Source: an uncultured Lachnospiraceae bacterium (GTDB lineage Bacteria > Bacillota > Clostridia > Lachnospirales > Lachnospiraceae). From it: DNA of 14,203 nucleotides. The translations under genes were made by a program, and so were the position numbers. This document shows positions 7,345 through 14,122 of this stretch, in pieces; the first letter of the stretch is position 1, and each line of letters begins with the position of its first letter. The notes beneath the pieces were generated by a model. It was given only the letters and a program-made list of their open reading frames with translations. It did not search any database and was not told where the DNA came from. The stretch lies in assembly GCA_910576895.1 (NCBI GenBank), contig CAJTJZ010000056.1, forward strand, positions 4,783 to 18,985, read 5' to 3'.

Positions 7345-8010
7345 TTATGACTTAACATTATTTCCATCAAGTGATGTTTCATCAATTGTGCGTCCTTCCC
7401 TTGCTGCATTTTGAATTAATACATTATTTACATCTTCCTCATAAGTACGCATTTGTACTTCCATTGGTGTTGGATCTTGTCTGCGTACTGCTGGTTTAAA
7501 GTGATCAAAAAAAACAATAATTCCCACAGGAAGTCCAATGCAATAAGACAATTCTAAAATACTTTTTCCATCCCCTTTTGTTTTTGTTACTAAAAAATAA
7601 ACTTTATCAAATAGTTCATCAACTCCTACATCAGTATTAAAAGCCATAATTGTAAAAGCTGCACCAAAAAATAAAATTAGACAAACAAGTATTGTTTTTC
7701 CCCACTCTAAAATATCACAGATATTTTTTGGAAGTGTATCTTTTGCATTATAAGCAATCACAAAGTCCGTTTCTCCAATATTTTCAATATCAATATCGGG
7801 ATATACTTCTTTTATTACTGCAATTACTCTTAAAAAAGAAACAATATATTTTTCCTGTTTCCTTTTTGGATCAAGCTTTAATAATAAAATCGTTTCCAGT
7901 TTCTTTTGCTGCTTTTTATCTTGACAATAAAGACTTGCAATATCCTTTAATACAATCTCTATATGGTTTACCTTGATTTCCTTTGGTATTTTAAGATAAA
8001 CCGTTTCCAT
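7345..8010 (-). CDS. spoVAA: Stage V sporulation protein AA
   Basis: A 221-aa protein from ATG 8010 (METVYLKIPKE). An upstream GTG at 8016 overlaps the GGAGGG ribosome binding site and cannot be the start, while the ATG sits 5 bases after it. The N-terminal soluble domain (1-100) with METVYLK and a later DIDIENIGETDFVI segment, then two membrane helices (about 104-124 and 150-170) and a charged tail, match SpoVAA (about 206 aa in Bacillus). It works with SpoVAB in the forespore membrane dipicolinate channel system. It is second in a cluster, 22 bp after the 58-aa peptide gene and 30 bp before spoVAB. Expression in the forespore is expected from the family; I could not find a convincing sigma-G promoter. 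Confidence 0.9.
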   Translation of the reverse strand: METVYLKIPKEIKVNHIEIVLKDIASLYCQDKKQQKKLETILLLKLDPKRKQEKYIVSFLRVIAVIKEVYPDIDIENIGETDFVIAYNAKDTLPKNICDILEWGKTILVCLILFFGAAFTIMAFNTDVGVDELFDKVYFLVTKTKGDGKSILELSYCIGLPVGIIVFFDHFKPAVRRQDPTPMEVQMRTYEEDVNNVLIQNAAREGRTIDETSLDGNNVKS

Positions 8011-8032
8011 TTGCACCCTCCGTTTTTTATAT

Positions 8033-8209
8033 TTATATTAAATCCTTTTTTGTTTCTGTTATATGATTTACCATAACACCACCATCATACATATTATCTG
8101 TTCTATTATCTGTTGAAATCTTTACTCCAAAATAAACAGCAGTTACCGTAGCTAATAAAAAGAAAAAGATAAATGCTATAATTACGGCTGCTTTTGCTCT
8201 ATATTCCAT
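8033..8209 (-). CDS. 58-aa single-pass membrane peptide heading the spoVAA-spoVAB cluster
   Basis: ATG at 8209 is preceded by AAAGGAGGA, an excellent ribosome binding site 7 bases away, and the frame ends at TAA 8033-8035. The peptide starts MEYRAKAAVIIAFIFF, has one membrane helix at about 8-29, and a polar, Asn/Asp/Thr-rich tail (KISTDNRTDNMYDGG). The N-terminal positive charge predicts the tail lies outside the cytoplasm (or in the space between forespore membranes). It lies just upstream of spoVAA and downstream of a terminator, so it is most likely the first gene of the sporulation transcript. I do not recognise the family. A partner or small regulator of the SpoVA channel is plausible from position alone. 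Confidence 0.75.
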   Translation of the reverse strand: MEYRAKAAVIIAFIFFFLLATVTAVYFGVKISTDNRTDNMYDGGVMVNHITETKKDLI

Positions 8210-8291
8210 AAAAAATTCCTCCTTTTTCTATGCTCTCTTTTTTATTTTCATCTCTATACTATTATTATTTACGGATAAAGAATTATTATGC

Positions 8292-8330
8292 AAAAAAAAT
8301 ACAGGAACAGCTTTTTTTACTATTCCTGTA
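8292..8330 (-). terminator. Terminator of the M14/foldase operon
   Basis: An 11-bp stem, 8300-8310 with 8320-8330 (one mismatch in an otherwise perfect ACAGGAA/TTCCTGT pairing), loop of 9, followed on the minus strand by eight T (8299-8292). It ends the foldase operon and separates it from the sporulation cluster. Confidence 0.88.
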
Positions 8331-8371
8331 CAAAACATATAATATATCATAATAATATATCTTATCTTTTA

Positions 8372-9571
8372 TTAATAATTTCCATAAGCATTGATTGTAA
8401 TATATCCAAAGTTCAAATCTTCCCATTCATTTTTACTTTGTTTAATTGTATATTCCCCTTTGAGCTTTTCCATATAATCATTAAATTGTGTTGTTTCTTC
8501 TGCACTAATCGCAGAGGAAACTTCCGAATCATATTCTGTTGTTGCTTTATTATTTACCATTTTTATAAGATAATAGGCATCATCTGTCTCCAAAATATCA
8601 GAAACTTGTCCATTGTCCATTTTCAGTATTTTCTTTACATTTTTCTTTCCATAGTCTGTACTATCCTTTTTAATTGTATTACTAGCATAAGTAATTGTTT
8701 TTTCATCTTCTGCTAAAATACTACTTAAATCATCAGAAGAAGCCACTTGATCTTTTAATGCTGCCAAACTATCATAAGCTGCTTTTAATTCTTCTTTTGA
8801 TAATGGCTCTGTTGTAGTTTCCGTATTTTCTGTATTATCCGTTCCCTCTGCATTTTCTGTATTTTCTGCATTTTCCTTTGTAACTTCTTTTGTCTTTTTT
8901 ACAGTAAATACACCAAGTTCATATTGATGGTGATCTTCATATTTAATTCCAGCTTTAATTGCTTCATCATCAATATCAAATCCATCAATTGTATCCTGAC
9001 GAAAACGGGAAGCTACTTGTTGTTTTTGTATTGCCTTCTTTAAATAAGAAGTACTAAAATTATTTTCCCTTAAAATAGAAGAATCCATTTGTTCTTTTAT
9101 AGATGAAATAGTATCTTCCGCTGTCTTTTTATCTTCATCAGAAACACTATAGTCTTTCTTCATTGCTTCCTTATATAGGAGTTCTTCTTGAATAAAATCC
9201 TCCATTGTCTGCGTTTTTAGCTGATCAATATTAGTTTCTCCTATTTCCTCATCAACTACTTGATCAAGAAAACTTGTTCTAAAATAACTTTGGTACATAT
9301 TTTCCTGTTGAAATCCTTGCAATTCATGTTCAAAAATGCAATATTTCATATCGGTTAAATTGTATTTTTCCCCATTAATTGTCAAAAGTGGCGGCTCATA
9401 AAGCTGTTCAAAAGCAATAACAACACAAATTACGAGAGTTAAAATAACGCCAATCGTCCCTAATAGGATTGCCTTTATATTTAATGGTGTTCCTGTAGAC
9501 TGATTAAGCTTTTTTTTCGCAACTGGTTCTTTCTTTTTCTCCGTCTGCGATTCTGGTTTTGCAAGTTTCAT
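8372..9571 (-). CDS. Membrane-anchored SurA/PrsA-like foldase
   Basis: A 399-aa protein with a lysine-rich cytoplasmic N-terminus (1-31), one membrane anchor (about 34-55) and a large extracytoplasmic part. Residues 60-200 are helical and resemble the SurA-type N-terminal chaperone domain (LTINGEKYNLTDMKY is the usual opening). Residues 231-255 are a low-complexity Asn/Thr/Glu linker (TKENAENTENAEG). The end of a parvulin-type (PpiC) domain can be seen at 315-345: KMDNGQVSDILETDDAYYLIKM matches the family's GEVS...GYHIIKV. The usual GGDLGW-type active-site stretch is not visible, so isomerase activity is doubtful and a chaperone role is more likely. A GGAGG site precedes the ATG. It is the last gene of the operon, 43 bp after its lipoprotein paralogue. 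Confidence 0.8.
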   Translation of the reverse strand: MKLAKPESQTEKKKEPVAKKKLNQSTGTPLNIKAILLGTIGVILTLVICVVIAFEQLYEPPLLTINGEKYNLTDMKYCIFEHELQGFQQENMYQSYFRTSFLDQVVDEEIGETNIDQLKTQTMEDFIQEELLYKEAMKKDYSVSDEDKKTAEDTISSIKEQMDSSILRENNFSTSYLKKAIQKQQVASRFRQDTIDGFDIDDEAIKAGIKYEDHHQYELGVFTVKKTKEVTKENAENTENAEGTDNTENTETTTEPLSKEELKAAYDSLAALKDQVASSDDLSSILAEDEKTITYASNTIKKDSTDYGKKNVKKILKMDNGQVSDILETDDAYYLIKMVNNKATTEYDSEVSSAISAEETTQFNDYMEKLKGEYTIKQSKNEWEDLNFGYITINAYGNY

Positions 9572-9614
9572 AATTCATTCCTCCATTTTATATCATTTTA
9601 TATATTACATTTAT

Positions 9615-10751
9615 TTATTGCTCTGATGAAACATCTTCTGGTACTTCTACCGATTCTTCCTCTTCCTTATCTATGGTCAGATTTCCTATTTCAATCTGAT
9701 CCCAAATGTCAACTTTCATATCCACTTGATAAGATTCTTTTACCTTCTTATAAGCCTGTTCAAAAGCATCACTTTCTGCTGTTTCTATGGCTTTTGCCAC
9801 AGCTTCATCATAGCTTTCTGTAGCAGCATTATCTACCATTCGTATAATTACATAACCATCTTCTGTTTCTATTATTTCAGAATGCTGATTATTTTTTAGC
9901 TTTATTGCTTCTGCTTCTAATAAAGAACTTAATCTTTTATCACCTTCTATAAAATTTTGCTCTTGTACATAAATTCTTTTCTCTTTTTTAGAAAGCACTT
10001 CCTGTAATGATGTTCCCTTTTTCAATTTTTTTTCATAAGATTTCATTTGTTTTAATGATTTTTCTAGCTTCTTTTTTGGCACATCAACTAAATAGCCCTC
10101 ATCGTCTTCTTCCATTTTATCTAAACACATCATTTCAATGGCATATTCCTTATAATCTTCTGGATGAATATCTTTTGTTACTGCATCCTCATCAATTTCA
10201 ATTCCAGCATCAATTTCATCATAATATTTTGTTGCTAAGGATATCTTTTTAAAAATTTCTATTAACGATTCTTCTGTCAAATTAGTTACTCCCTTTTGAT
10301 GATCTGACATACTTTGCCAAATGGTATATGCATTTACCTCTGCCTCATCAATATCTTCTTCTGTAAGTTCATATCCCTTTTTCTTTGCTTCCTGATAAAA
10401 AACTTCATACATTTGTGCAATTTCCATAATATAATTTTGAACTTCTTGTCGTACTGTTGTAGGTGGATCGGTATCTTCCATTTCCAAATCCCAATAACTT
10501 GTTCCATAACTAGCTGTATAATAAAGGTCATTATAACTATATTCCGCTTCCTGCTGCATAATATAATACATCATGGTATCCATTGTAATGTTTTCATCAT
10601 TTACTGTCATTACTATTTTTTTTGTTAAATCCCCTTCTAATAACGGACCACTAGAATCTTCTTTTTTTGAAGAACATCCAGTAAAACATTCTGTTATACA
10701 TACGATTAACATTGTAAGTAATACAAATGTCCGTATTTTTCCTTTTCTCAT
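9615..10751 (-). CDS. Lipoprotein SurA/PrsA-like foldase
   Basis: A 378-aa lipoprotein starting at ATG 10751 (MRKGKIRTF), which has AAGGAGG 6 bases upstream; an ATG 21 bases further up lacks one. The signal peptide is followed by CFTGC with the lipidated cysteine at residue 26, placing the mature protein on the outer face of the membrane. The mature part opens MTVNDENITMDTMMYYIM, the same layout as the next gene, with a helical chaperone domain to about 180 and a PpiC-like tail NQHSEIIETEDGYVIIRM at about 288-305. The extreme C-terminus is acidic (Glu-rich). As with its partner, the middle of the parvulin domain is degenerate. PrsA-family lipoproteins help secreted proteins fold; this one probably does the same as a pair with the membrane-anchored copy. 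Confidence 0.85.
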   Translation of the reverse strand: MRKGKIRTFVLLTMLIVCITECFTGCSSKKEDSSGPLLEGDLTKKIVMTVNDENITMDTMMYYIMQQEAEYSYNDLYYTASYGTSYWDLEMEDTDPPTTVRQEVQNYIMEIAQMYEVFYQEAKKKGYELTEEDIDEAEVNAYTIWQSMSDHQKGVTNLTEESLIEIFKKISLATKYYDEIDAGIEIDEDAVTKDIHPEDYKEYAIEMMCLDKMEEDDEGYLVDVPKKKLEKSLKQMKSYEKKLKKGTSLQEVLSKKEKRIYVQEQNFIEGDKRLSSLLEAEAIKLKNNQHSEIIETEDGYVIIRMVDNAATESYDEAVAKAIETAESDAFEQAYKKVKESYQVDMKVDIWDQIEIGNLTIDKEEEESVEVPEDVSSEQ

Positions 10752-10786
10752 CGTTTTCCTCCTTAAAAACATATTTTTCCTTTTTC

Positions 10787-11722
10787 TTATTCATGTAATC
10801 TTCTTATCATTTGATATATTACACCATTTTCTTTTACTAATGATTTTATATGTGCAAAAAAAAGAATCCCATCACTAGGCGAAAGAATCTCTGATAAAAT
10901 TTCTCCCTCATAAGGATCAATCACCTGAGCAAGTACATCCCCAAAATGCACTTCATCTCCCGGATTTTTTAATCTTCGGTAAATTCCAGAACAATCGGAA
11001 CGTATAGAAAATAATGCATTTTCCTCTATAACAGTAGAAATATATCCACTATGACAATTATATTTTAGGATTCCCATTCTTGTCAAGAAACGCAATACTG
11101 AAGAAACTGCCTGCATTGCCGCATTTTCATTTAATTGTTCCACCATTCCAGCATAAACGGAAAATGCATTTGTACCCGAAAGCTGCCAATTATAATTTAA
11201 TGTAACCGTATCAAATGGATCGGGTTTTCTTGTTAAAACATAAGGAAGTCCAAATAAATTTGCAAGACTCTCACTTTGCCGTCCTGTTTTCATCATGCGA
11301 ACATGAGGAATAAATGCTCCCGGTGTATGAAAACTTGCAAATTGAATCCCATAATTATAGCCTTTTACTCGCTTAAAAATACCATCTGCAATTTGCTGTG
11401 TTGTTTCCCCACTAGAGTCTCCCGGAAACATACGATTAATATCAGTATTATCTAATTCCCAAAAACGTCTCTCTATATTCGTAGAGAAATGATTTGCTGA
11501 TGGAATTACAAATAATTCCTTATTGGCATGAATATCACCATTTCTTTCCAGCAAAGAAAGAATCCGCACAAGCTGCGAACAAATATAAAGCTGTTGTATT
11601 TCATTTCCTCTTGTTGGCCCAATAATACAAGCGGCACGTTCTCCATGTCCAAACCGATAACCATAAATATTCATTTCTCCTCGATAGGGTGTATCTAGGG
11701 AAAAAATTAATTCTTTATACAT
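10787..11722 (-). CDS. Aspartoacylase/succinylglutamate desuccinylase-like protein, catalytic residues lost
   Basis: A 311-aa paralogue of the gene upstream, aligning along its length (NTDINRMFPGDSSGE here, DLDMNRSFPGNPEGD there). The M14-type zinc site and catalytic residue are gone: the HGDE histidine is Arg38 (TRGNE, the glutamate Glu41 is kept), the second zinc histidine is Ala129 (QFASFH), and the catalytic glutamate is Tyr190 (FSVYAG). The NR motif (Arg97) and the C-terminal barrel-like domain (VIDPYEGEI) are kept. The frame is intact and has a good ribosome binding site, so this looks like a maintained pseudoenzyme and not debris. It may bind its active partner or a ligand. The alternative is a shifted active site, for example His132 or His140, which a structure model would show. 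Confidence 0.82.
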   Translation of the reverse strand: MYKELIFSLDTPYRGEMNIYGYRFGHGERAACIIGPTRGNEIQQLYICSQLVRILSLLERNGDIHANKELFVIPSANHFSTNIERRFWELDNTDINRMFPGDSSGETTQQIADGIFKRVKGYNYGIQFASFHTPGAFIPHVRMMKTGRQSESLANLFGLPYVLTRKPDPFDTVTLNYNWQLSGTNAFSVYAGMVEQLNENAAMQAVSSVLRFLTRMGILKYNCHSGYISTVIEENALFSIRSDCSGIYRRLKNPGDEVHFGDVLAQVIDPYEGEILSEILSPSDGILFFAHIKSLVKENGVIYQMIRRLHE

Positions 11723-11778
11723 AATCCTTCCCTTTCTTTTTATAAATAATTGCTAATCAATTCTATTTTTTATTATAG

Positions 11779-12705
11779 TTACATAGCTAAAATTCTTGCA
11801 AGTAAAGATCCTTGATATACAACGGGATATTCTCTAACAGAAAAAATCATTCCATCACAAGGTGCAAAAATTTCCTGTTTTTTCTTTCCTTCAAAAGGAT
11901 CAATAATCTCGCCGATTTTATCTCCCTCCCCAAGTTCTTTTGAATTTTCTGTCATTGGCAAAAAAATACCAGCAGTCTGTGCATGAACCATGTAAACAGC
12001 ATGATCGCTAGATATCAATGGCATAGTAAGCTCTTTTACAGGACCACTCCACATACCAAGTTTTTTCATAATTCTTAAAATTCCCTCTACGATTCTATTG
12101 CCATATTCCCTTGTAATTCTCATTCCAACCCCAAGTTCTATTGCAAATGCTGGTACAGATAAACTATTTAAGGAATGTACAAGTGTTGCTTCCAATACAG
12201 TCTTTGACTCACTTACCCAAATAAAATCAACATTAGCCACTTTTGCATATTCCATTACAAAATCGGCAAAATCTGTAGAAAGACGTGCCTGTGGAATCTC
12301 ACGAATAAAAATATTACTTGCATGAAGATCAATGCAAAGATTAGCACCCATAATATCTTGTATTAAACTTGCTGCCACACGTTCCACAAGATCACCTTCC
12401 GGATTTCCGGGAAAACTACGGTTCATATCTAAATCATAACCCGGAATCCCTCTTGTATTTGATTCCATTCCTAATGGATTTGCAGAAGGATAAATATCAA
12501 CTGTGCCATGTAAATCCTGTAAATCTTTACAAAGTCTGCGGTTTAGTTCATAAACAATATATTGCCCTTCAAATTCATCACCATGAATCCCTGTAACAAG
12601 ACAAAGACGTTTTTTTTGTTCTTCCTTATCTTGTCTCTCTATTCTTGTCCGCTGAATATGAAGTGTTTCCCCTACAGGAAGCTTTATGGAAATGATATTG
12701 TGCAT
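11779..12705 (-). CDS. Aspartoacylase/succinylglutamate desuccinylase family (M14) metallohydrolase
   Basis: A 308-aa zinc hydrolase of the carboxypeptidase-like M14 fold. Zinc ligands are His41 and Glu44 (GIHGDEFEG) and His128 (IDLHASN); Arg96 of NRSFPG contacts the substrate carboxylate; catalytic Glu190 lies in FAIELGVG. A C-terminal domain (about 215-308) ends with IIDPFEGKKKQEIFAPCDG. Family members remove acyl groups or amino acids from amide-linked substrates; the actual substrate is unknown. No signal peptide is present, so it acts in the cytoplasm. It is the first gene of a four-gene operon, with AGGGGGA 8 bases before the ATG and a strong promoter about 65 bp upstream. Its neighbour is a catalytically dead copy. 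Confidence 0.9.
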   Translation of the reverse strand: MHNIISIKLPVGETLHIQRTRIERQDKEEQKKRLCLVTGIHGDEFEGQYIVYELNRRLCKDLQDLHGTVDIYPSANPLGMESNTRGIPGYDLDMNRSFPGNPEGDLVERVAASLIQDIMGANLCIDLHASNIFIREIPQARLSTDFADFVMEYAKVANVDFIWVSESKTVLEATLVHSLNSLSVPAFAIELGVGMRITREYGNRIVEGILRIMKKLGMWSGPVKELTMPLISSDHAVYMVHAQTAGIFLPMTENSKELGEGDKIGEIIDPFEGKKKQEIFAPCDGMIFSVREYPVVYQGSLLARILAM

Positions 12706-12769
12706 TCAACTATCCCCCTTCTGCGACTTTATAAAATTCTCTTTATAAAAACATAAGCATTCGTGAATC

Positions 12770-12798
12770 ATAATACTATACTTTGCAATACTTGTCAA
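12770..12798 (-). promoter_or_regulatory. Strong promoter of the M14/foldase operon
   Basis: Perfect TTGACA (12793-12798), a 17-bp spacer and TATTAT (12770-12775) on the minus strand, about 65 bp upstream of the first gene. This is close to the sigma-A consensus, so the operon is probably transcribed in growing cells and not only in spores. Confidence 0.88.
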
Positions 12799-12873
12799 AG
12801 AAAATATTGTGATAATATGGACACAAATAACAGTATTTCAATCATAATACCATCCTTTTATTACTAATATGGC

Positions 12874-12917
12874 AAAAAAGAACGCGAAGTACAAACCGTT
12901 TAAGTTCTACTTCGCGT
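12874..12917 (-). terminator. Terminator after tRNA-Leu
   Basis: A perfect 10-bp stem, ACGCGAAGTA (12882-12891) with TACTTCGCGT (12908-12917), and then TTC followed by six T on the minus strand. It lies 10 bp past the tRNA-Leu 3' end. Confidence 0.92.
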
Positions 12918-12927
12918 CATAATAAAT

Positions 12928-13010
12928 GCAGGAAAAGGGACTTGAACCCTCATGACATTGCTGTCACACGGACCTGAACCGTGCGCGTCTGCCAATTCCG
13001 CCATTCCTGC
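12928..13010 (-). tRNA. tRNA-Leu (CAG anticodon)
   Basis: An 83-nt tRNA on the minus strand. Acceptor arms GCAGGAA and TTCCTGC pair over 7 bp. The anticodon stem CACGG/CCGTG holds loop TTCAGGT, anticodon CAG, reading CUG. It has the long variable arm of a class II tRNA, the D-loop pattern TGGCGGAATTGGCAGACG usual for tRNA-Leu, and GGTTCAAGTCC in the T arm. The 3' CCA is not encoded. Confidence 0.96.
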
Positions 13011-13055
13011 TTATTTAAGCCAATAAATGCCATTTCTGTCAAACTGACGGTATTT

Positions 13056-13084
13056 ATTCTATCATAGAGATGATAAAATTGCAA
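13056..13084 (-). promoter_or_regulatory. Promoter of tRNA-Leu
   Basis: TTGCAA (13079-13084), a 17-bp spacer and TAGAAT (13056-13061) on the minus strand. The expected leader between start site and tRNA contains an imperfect hairpin (13022-13058) with AATAAAT/ATTTATT arms and an inner GTCAGTTTGAC. Confidence 0.75.
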
Positions 13085-13107
13085 GTATTTTTTACTTTTC
13101 TGTTTAC

Positions 13108-13344
13108 TTATCCTTTTTCTTTTAATATTTGAAGGATTTTATTATAATTTTCAATCCAATGAGGAAACGTGCAATGAATACAATTTTTTATTTGTTTTCC
13201 ATTTCTTTCTATAAATTCAGGTTTTCCCAGACAATCCTATTTTAAATAGAAAGGGCAATAACAAAACAAGCAATTAAAATCTTGCAATCCCTTATAACAG
13301 GAAAAATGTTTGCAGTCCCTATTTTTAAAATATACCATAACCAT
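13108..13344 (-). pseudogene. Cysteine-rich small-domain protein with an in-frame TAG
   Basis: Between the two tRNA genes the minus strand encodes a 78-codon frame from ATG 13344 (MVMVYFKNRDC) to TAA 13108-13110, broken only by TAG at codon 36 (13237-13239). The residues on both sides match one family, the cysteine-rich small domain (PF04071 type): NRDCKHFSCYKG, then DFNCLFCYCPFY before the stop, and DCLGKPEF, then IKNCIHCTFPHW after it. Cysteines at 11, 16, 25, 28, 30, 38, 55 and 58 would form metal-binding clusters, and both halves are needed. An AGGA lies 9 bases upstream of the ATG. The simplest reading is a recent nonsense mutation. Readthrough or a recoded amber codon is possible but unsupported. 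Function of the family is poorly known. Confidence 0.75.
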
Positions 13345-13390
13345 ACGTCTTTAATCCTAGTATGATTAATTACCTAAAAACAATCTAAAC

Positions 13391-13420
13391 AGAAACTGTA
13401 TAAATTCCAATACAGTTTCT
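13391..13420 (-). terminator. Hairpin after tRNA-Ser, likely terminator
   Basis: A perfect 11-bp stem, AGAAACTGTAT (13391-13401) with ATACAGTTTCT (13410-13420), loop of 8, begins 6 bp beyond the tRNA-Ser 3' end. The T tract that follows on the minus strand is delayed and interrupted (GTTTAGATTGTTTTT), so efficiency is uncertain. Confidence 0.6.
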
Positions 13421-13425
13421 CATAG

Positions 13426-13512
13426 CGGAAGCGGTGGGATTTGAACCCACGAGCCCACGAAAGGCTACCTGATTTCGAGTCAGGCCCGTTATGACCACTT
13501 CGATACGCTTCC
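13426..13512 (-). tRNA. tRNA-Ser (CGA anticodon)
   Basis: An 87-nt class II tRNA on the minus strand. Acceptor GGAAGCG pairs with CGCTTCC, discriminator G as usual for tRNA-Ser. Anticodon stem CCTGA/TCAGG holds loop CTCGAAA, anticodon CGA, reading UCG. A long variable arm (GCCTTTCGTGGGC region) and GGTTCAAATCC T-loop are present. CCA is not encoded. Confidence 0.96.
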
Positions 13513-13568
13513 GTATTAAGTTTTAAAAACAAATACACGCAATATTCAGACGAAACTGAATAAAGTAT

Positions 13569-13597
13569 AGTATATCACAACTTGTAAAAATTTTCAA
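13569..13597 (-). promoter_or_regulatory. Promoter of tRNA-Ser
   Basis: TTGAAA (13592-13597), a 17-bp spacer and TATACT (13569-13574) on the minus strand. The leader between it and the tRNA carries a small ATTCAG/CTGAAT hairpin near 13543-13562. Confidence 0.8.
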
Positions 13598-13668
13598 GCA
13601 AGAACAAAAATTAATTTATTTTCTAATATTTTTCTATCTACTATCCAGTTTCGCCTTTTTCCTACTTT

Positions 13669-13848
13669 TTAAAAATGTTTTCCGATCAATGGTTTATGAA
13701 TTTCACCTGTAAGGCTATATTCTTTTACCAGACCTTCCCCATTTTCCAGCTTTCTTCTTTCCCGTTCTTCGTCCCATTGATCTAACTTCCAACTAACAAA
13801 GAAAATCAATCCCAGAACAATCACAACTCCAAGAATCGTAAGAATCAT
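13669..13848 (-). CDS. 59-aa single-pass membrane protein, unknown function
   Basis: The start is ATG 13848 (MILTILGVVIVLG): AAAAGGAGG lies 7 bases upstream, while the longer frame beginning at 13905 overlaps the promoter and has no ribosome binding site. The protein has one membrane helix at about 2-21, then KLDQWDEERERRKLENGEG, a highly charged helix, and a C-terminal stretch VKEYSLTGEIHKPLIGKHF. The charged part probably faces the cytoplasm. The gene stands alone with its own promoter. I do not recognise the family; small proteins of this shape often regulate membrane partners. Confidence 0.78.
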   Translation of the reverse strand: MILTILGVVIVLGLIFFVSWKLDQWDEERERRKLENGEGLVKEYSLTGEIHKPLIGKHF

Positions 13849-13876
13849 AGTAACACCTCCTTTTGAACTCCTTATA

Positions 13877-13905
13877 ATTATACCTGTTTTTACTATTTTA
13901 TACAA
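13877..13905 (-). promoter_or_regulatory. Promoter of the 59-aa membrane protein gene
   Basis: TTGTAT (13900-13905), a 17-bp spacer and a perfect TATAAT (13877-13882) on the minus strand. The -10 box ends 28 bp before the chosen start codon, which leaves room for the GGAGG site and argues against the longer frame. Confidence 0.78.
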
Positions 13906-13990
13906 GTTTTTTTTGAAATTTTCCTGTTTTTTTGTGAATTTTTTTATTTTTATTTATATAAAGCATTAAAAATACTGCCATTGTGATATC

Positions 13991-14057
13991 TGTCACTATA
14001 AAATCCATAAAAATATTCTATAAAATTTCTATTTATCTTACTATTGTTGTCACTATA
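13991..14057 (+). promoter_or_regulatory. Repeated 10-mer, possible operator of the XRE regulator
   Basis: TGTCACTATA occurs at 13991-14000 and again at 14048-14057, 57 bp apart, in the gap before the XRE gene. The first copy is also part of GTGATATCTGTCAC, a small inverted repeat (13983-13996). Such repeats upstream of a helix-turn-helix gene can be autoregulatory sites. No clear promoter was seen; TTGTCA at 14047 region has only a poor -10. Otherwise the 13906-14110 gap shows nothing. Confidence 0.3.
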
Positions 14058-14122
14058 CAAAAGGTAACTATTTCTTAATATTACGAAGAATAGATTCATT
14101 TTACTTATTAGGAGGGATTTCT

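Noticed and set aside
8210..8290. Possible sigma-G promoter ahead of the 58-aa peptide gene (CATAGAA with an upstream AGATG).
   Set aside because: Both boxes deviate from the sigma-G consensus and the spacing is short, so it is not listed as a site.
8372..8716. Plus-strand frame of 142 codons opposite the foldase gene, and similar long frames opposite other genes.
   Set aside because: These are antisense shadows of real genes in AT-rich DNA; they have no ribosome binding sites and low-complexity Phe/Ile-rich translations.
13022..13058. Hairpin upstream of tRNA-Leu, considered as a terminator or riboswitch-like leader.
   Set aside because: The stem is imperfect, there is no T tract, and it lies just after a good promoter, so it is most simply part of the tRNA precursor leader.
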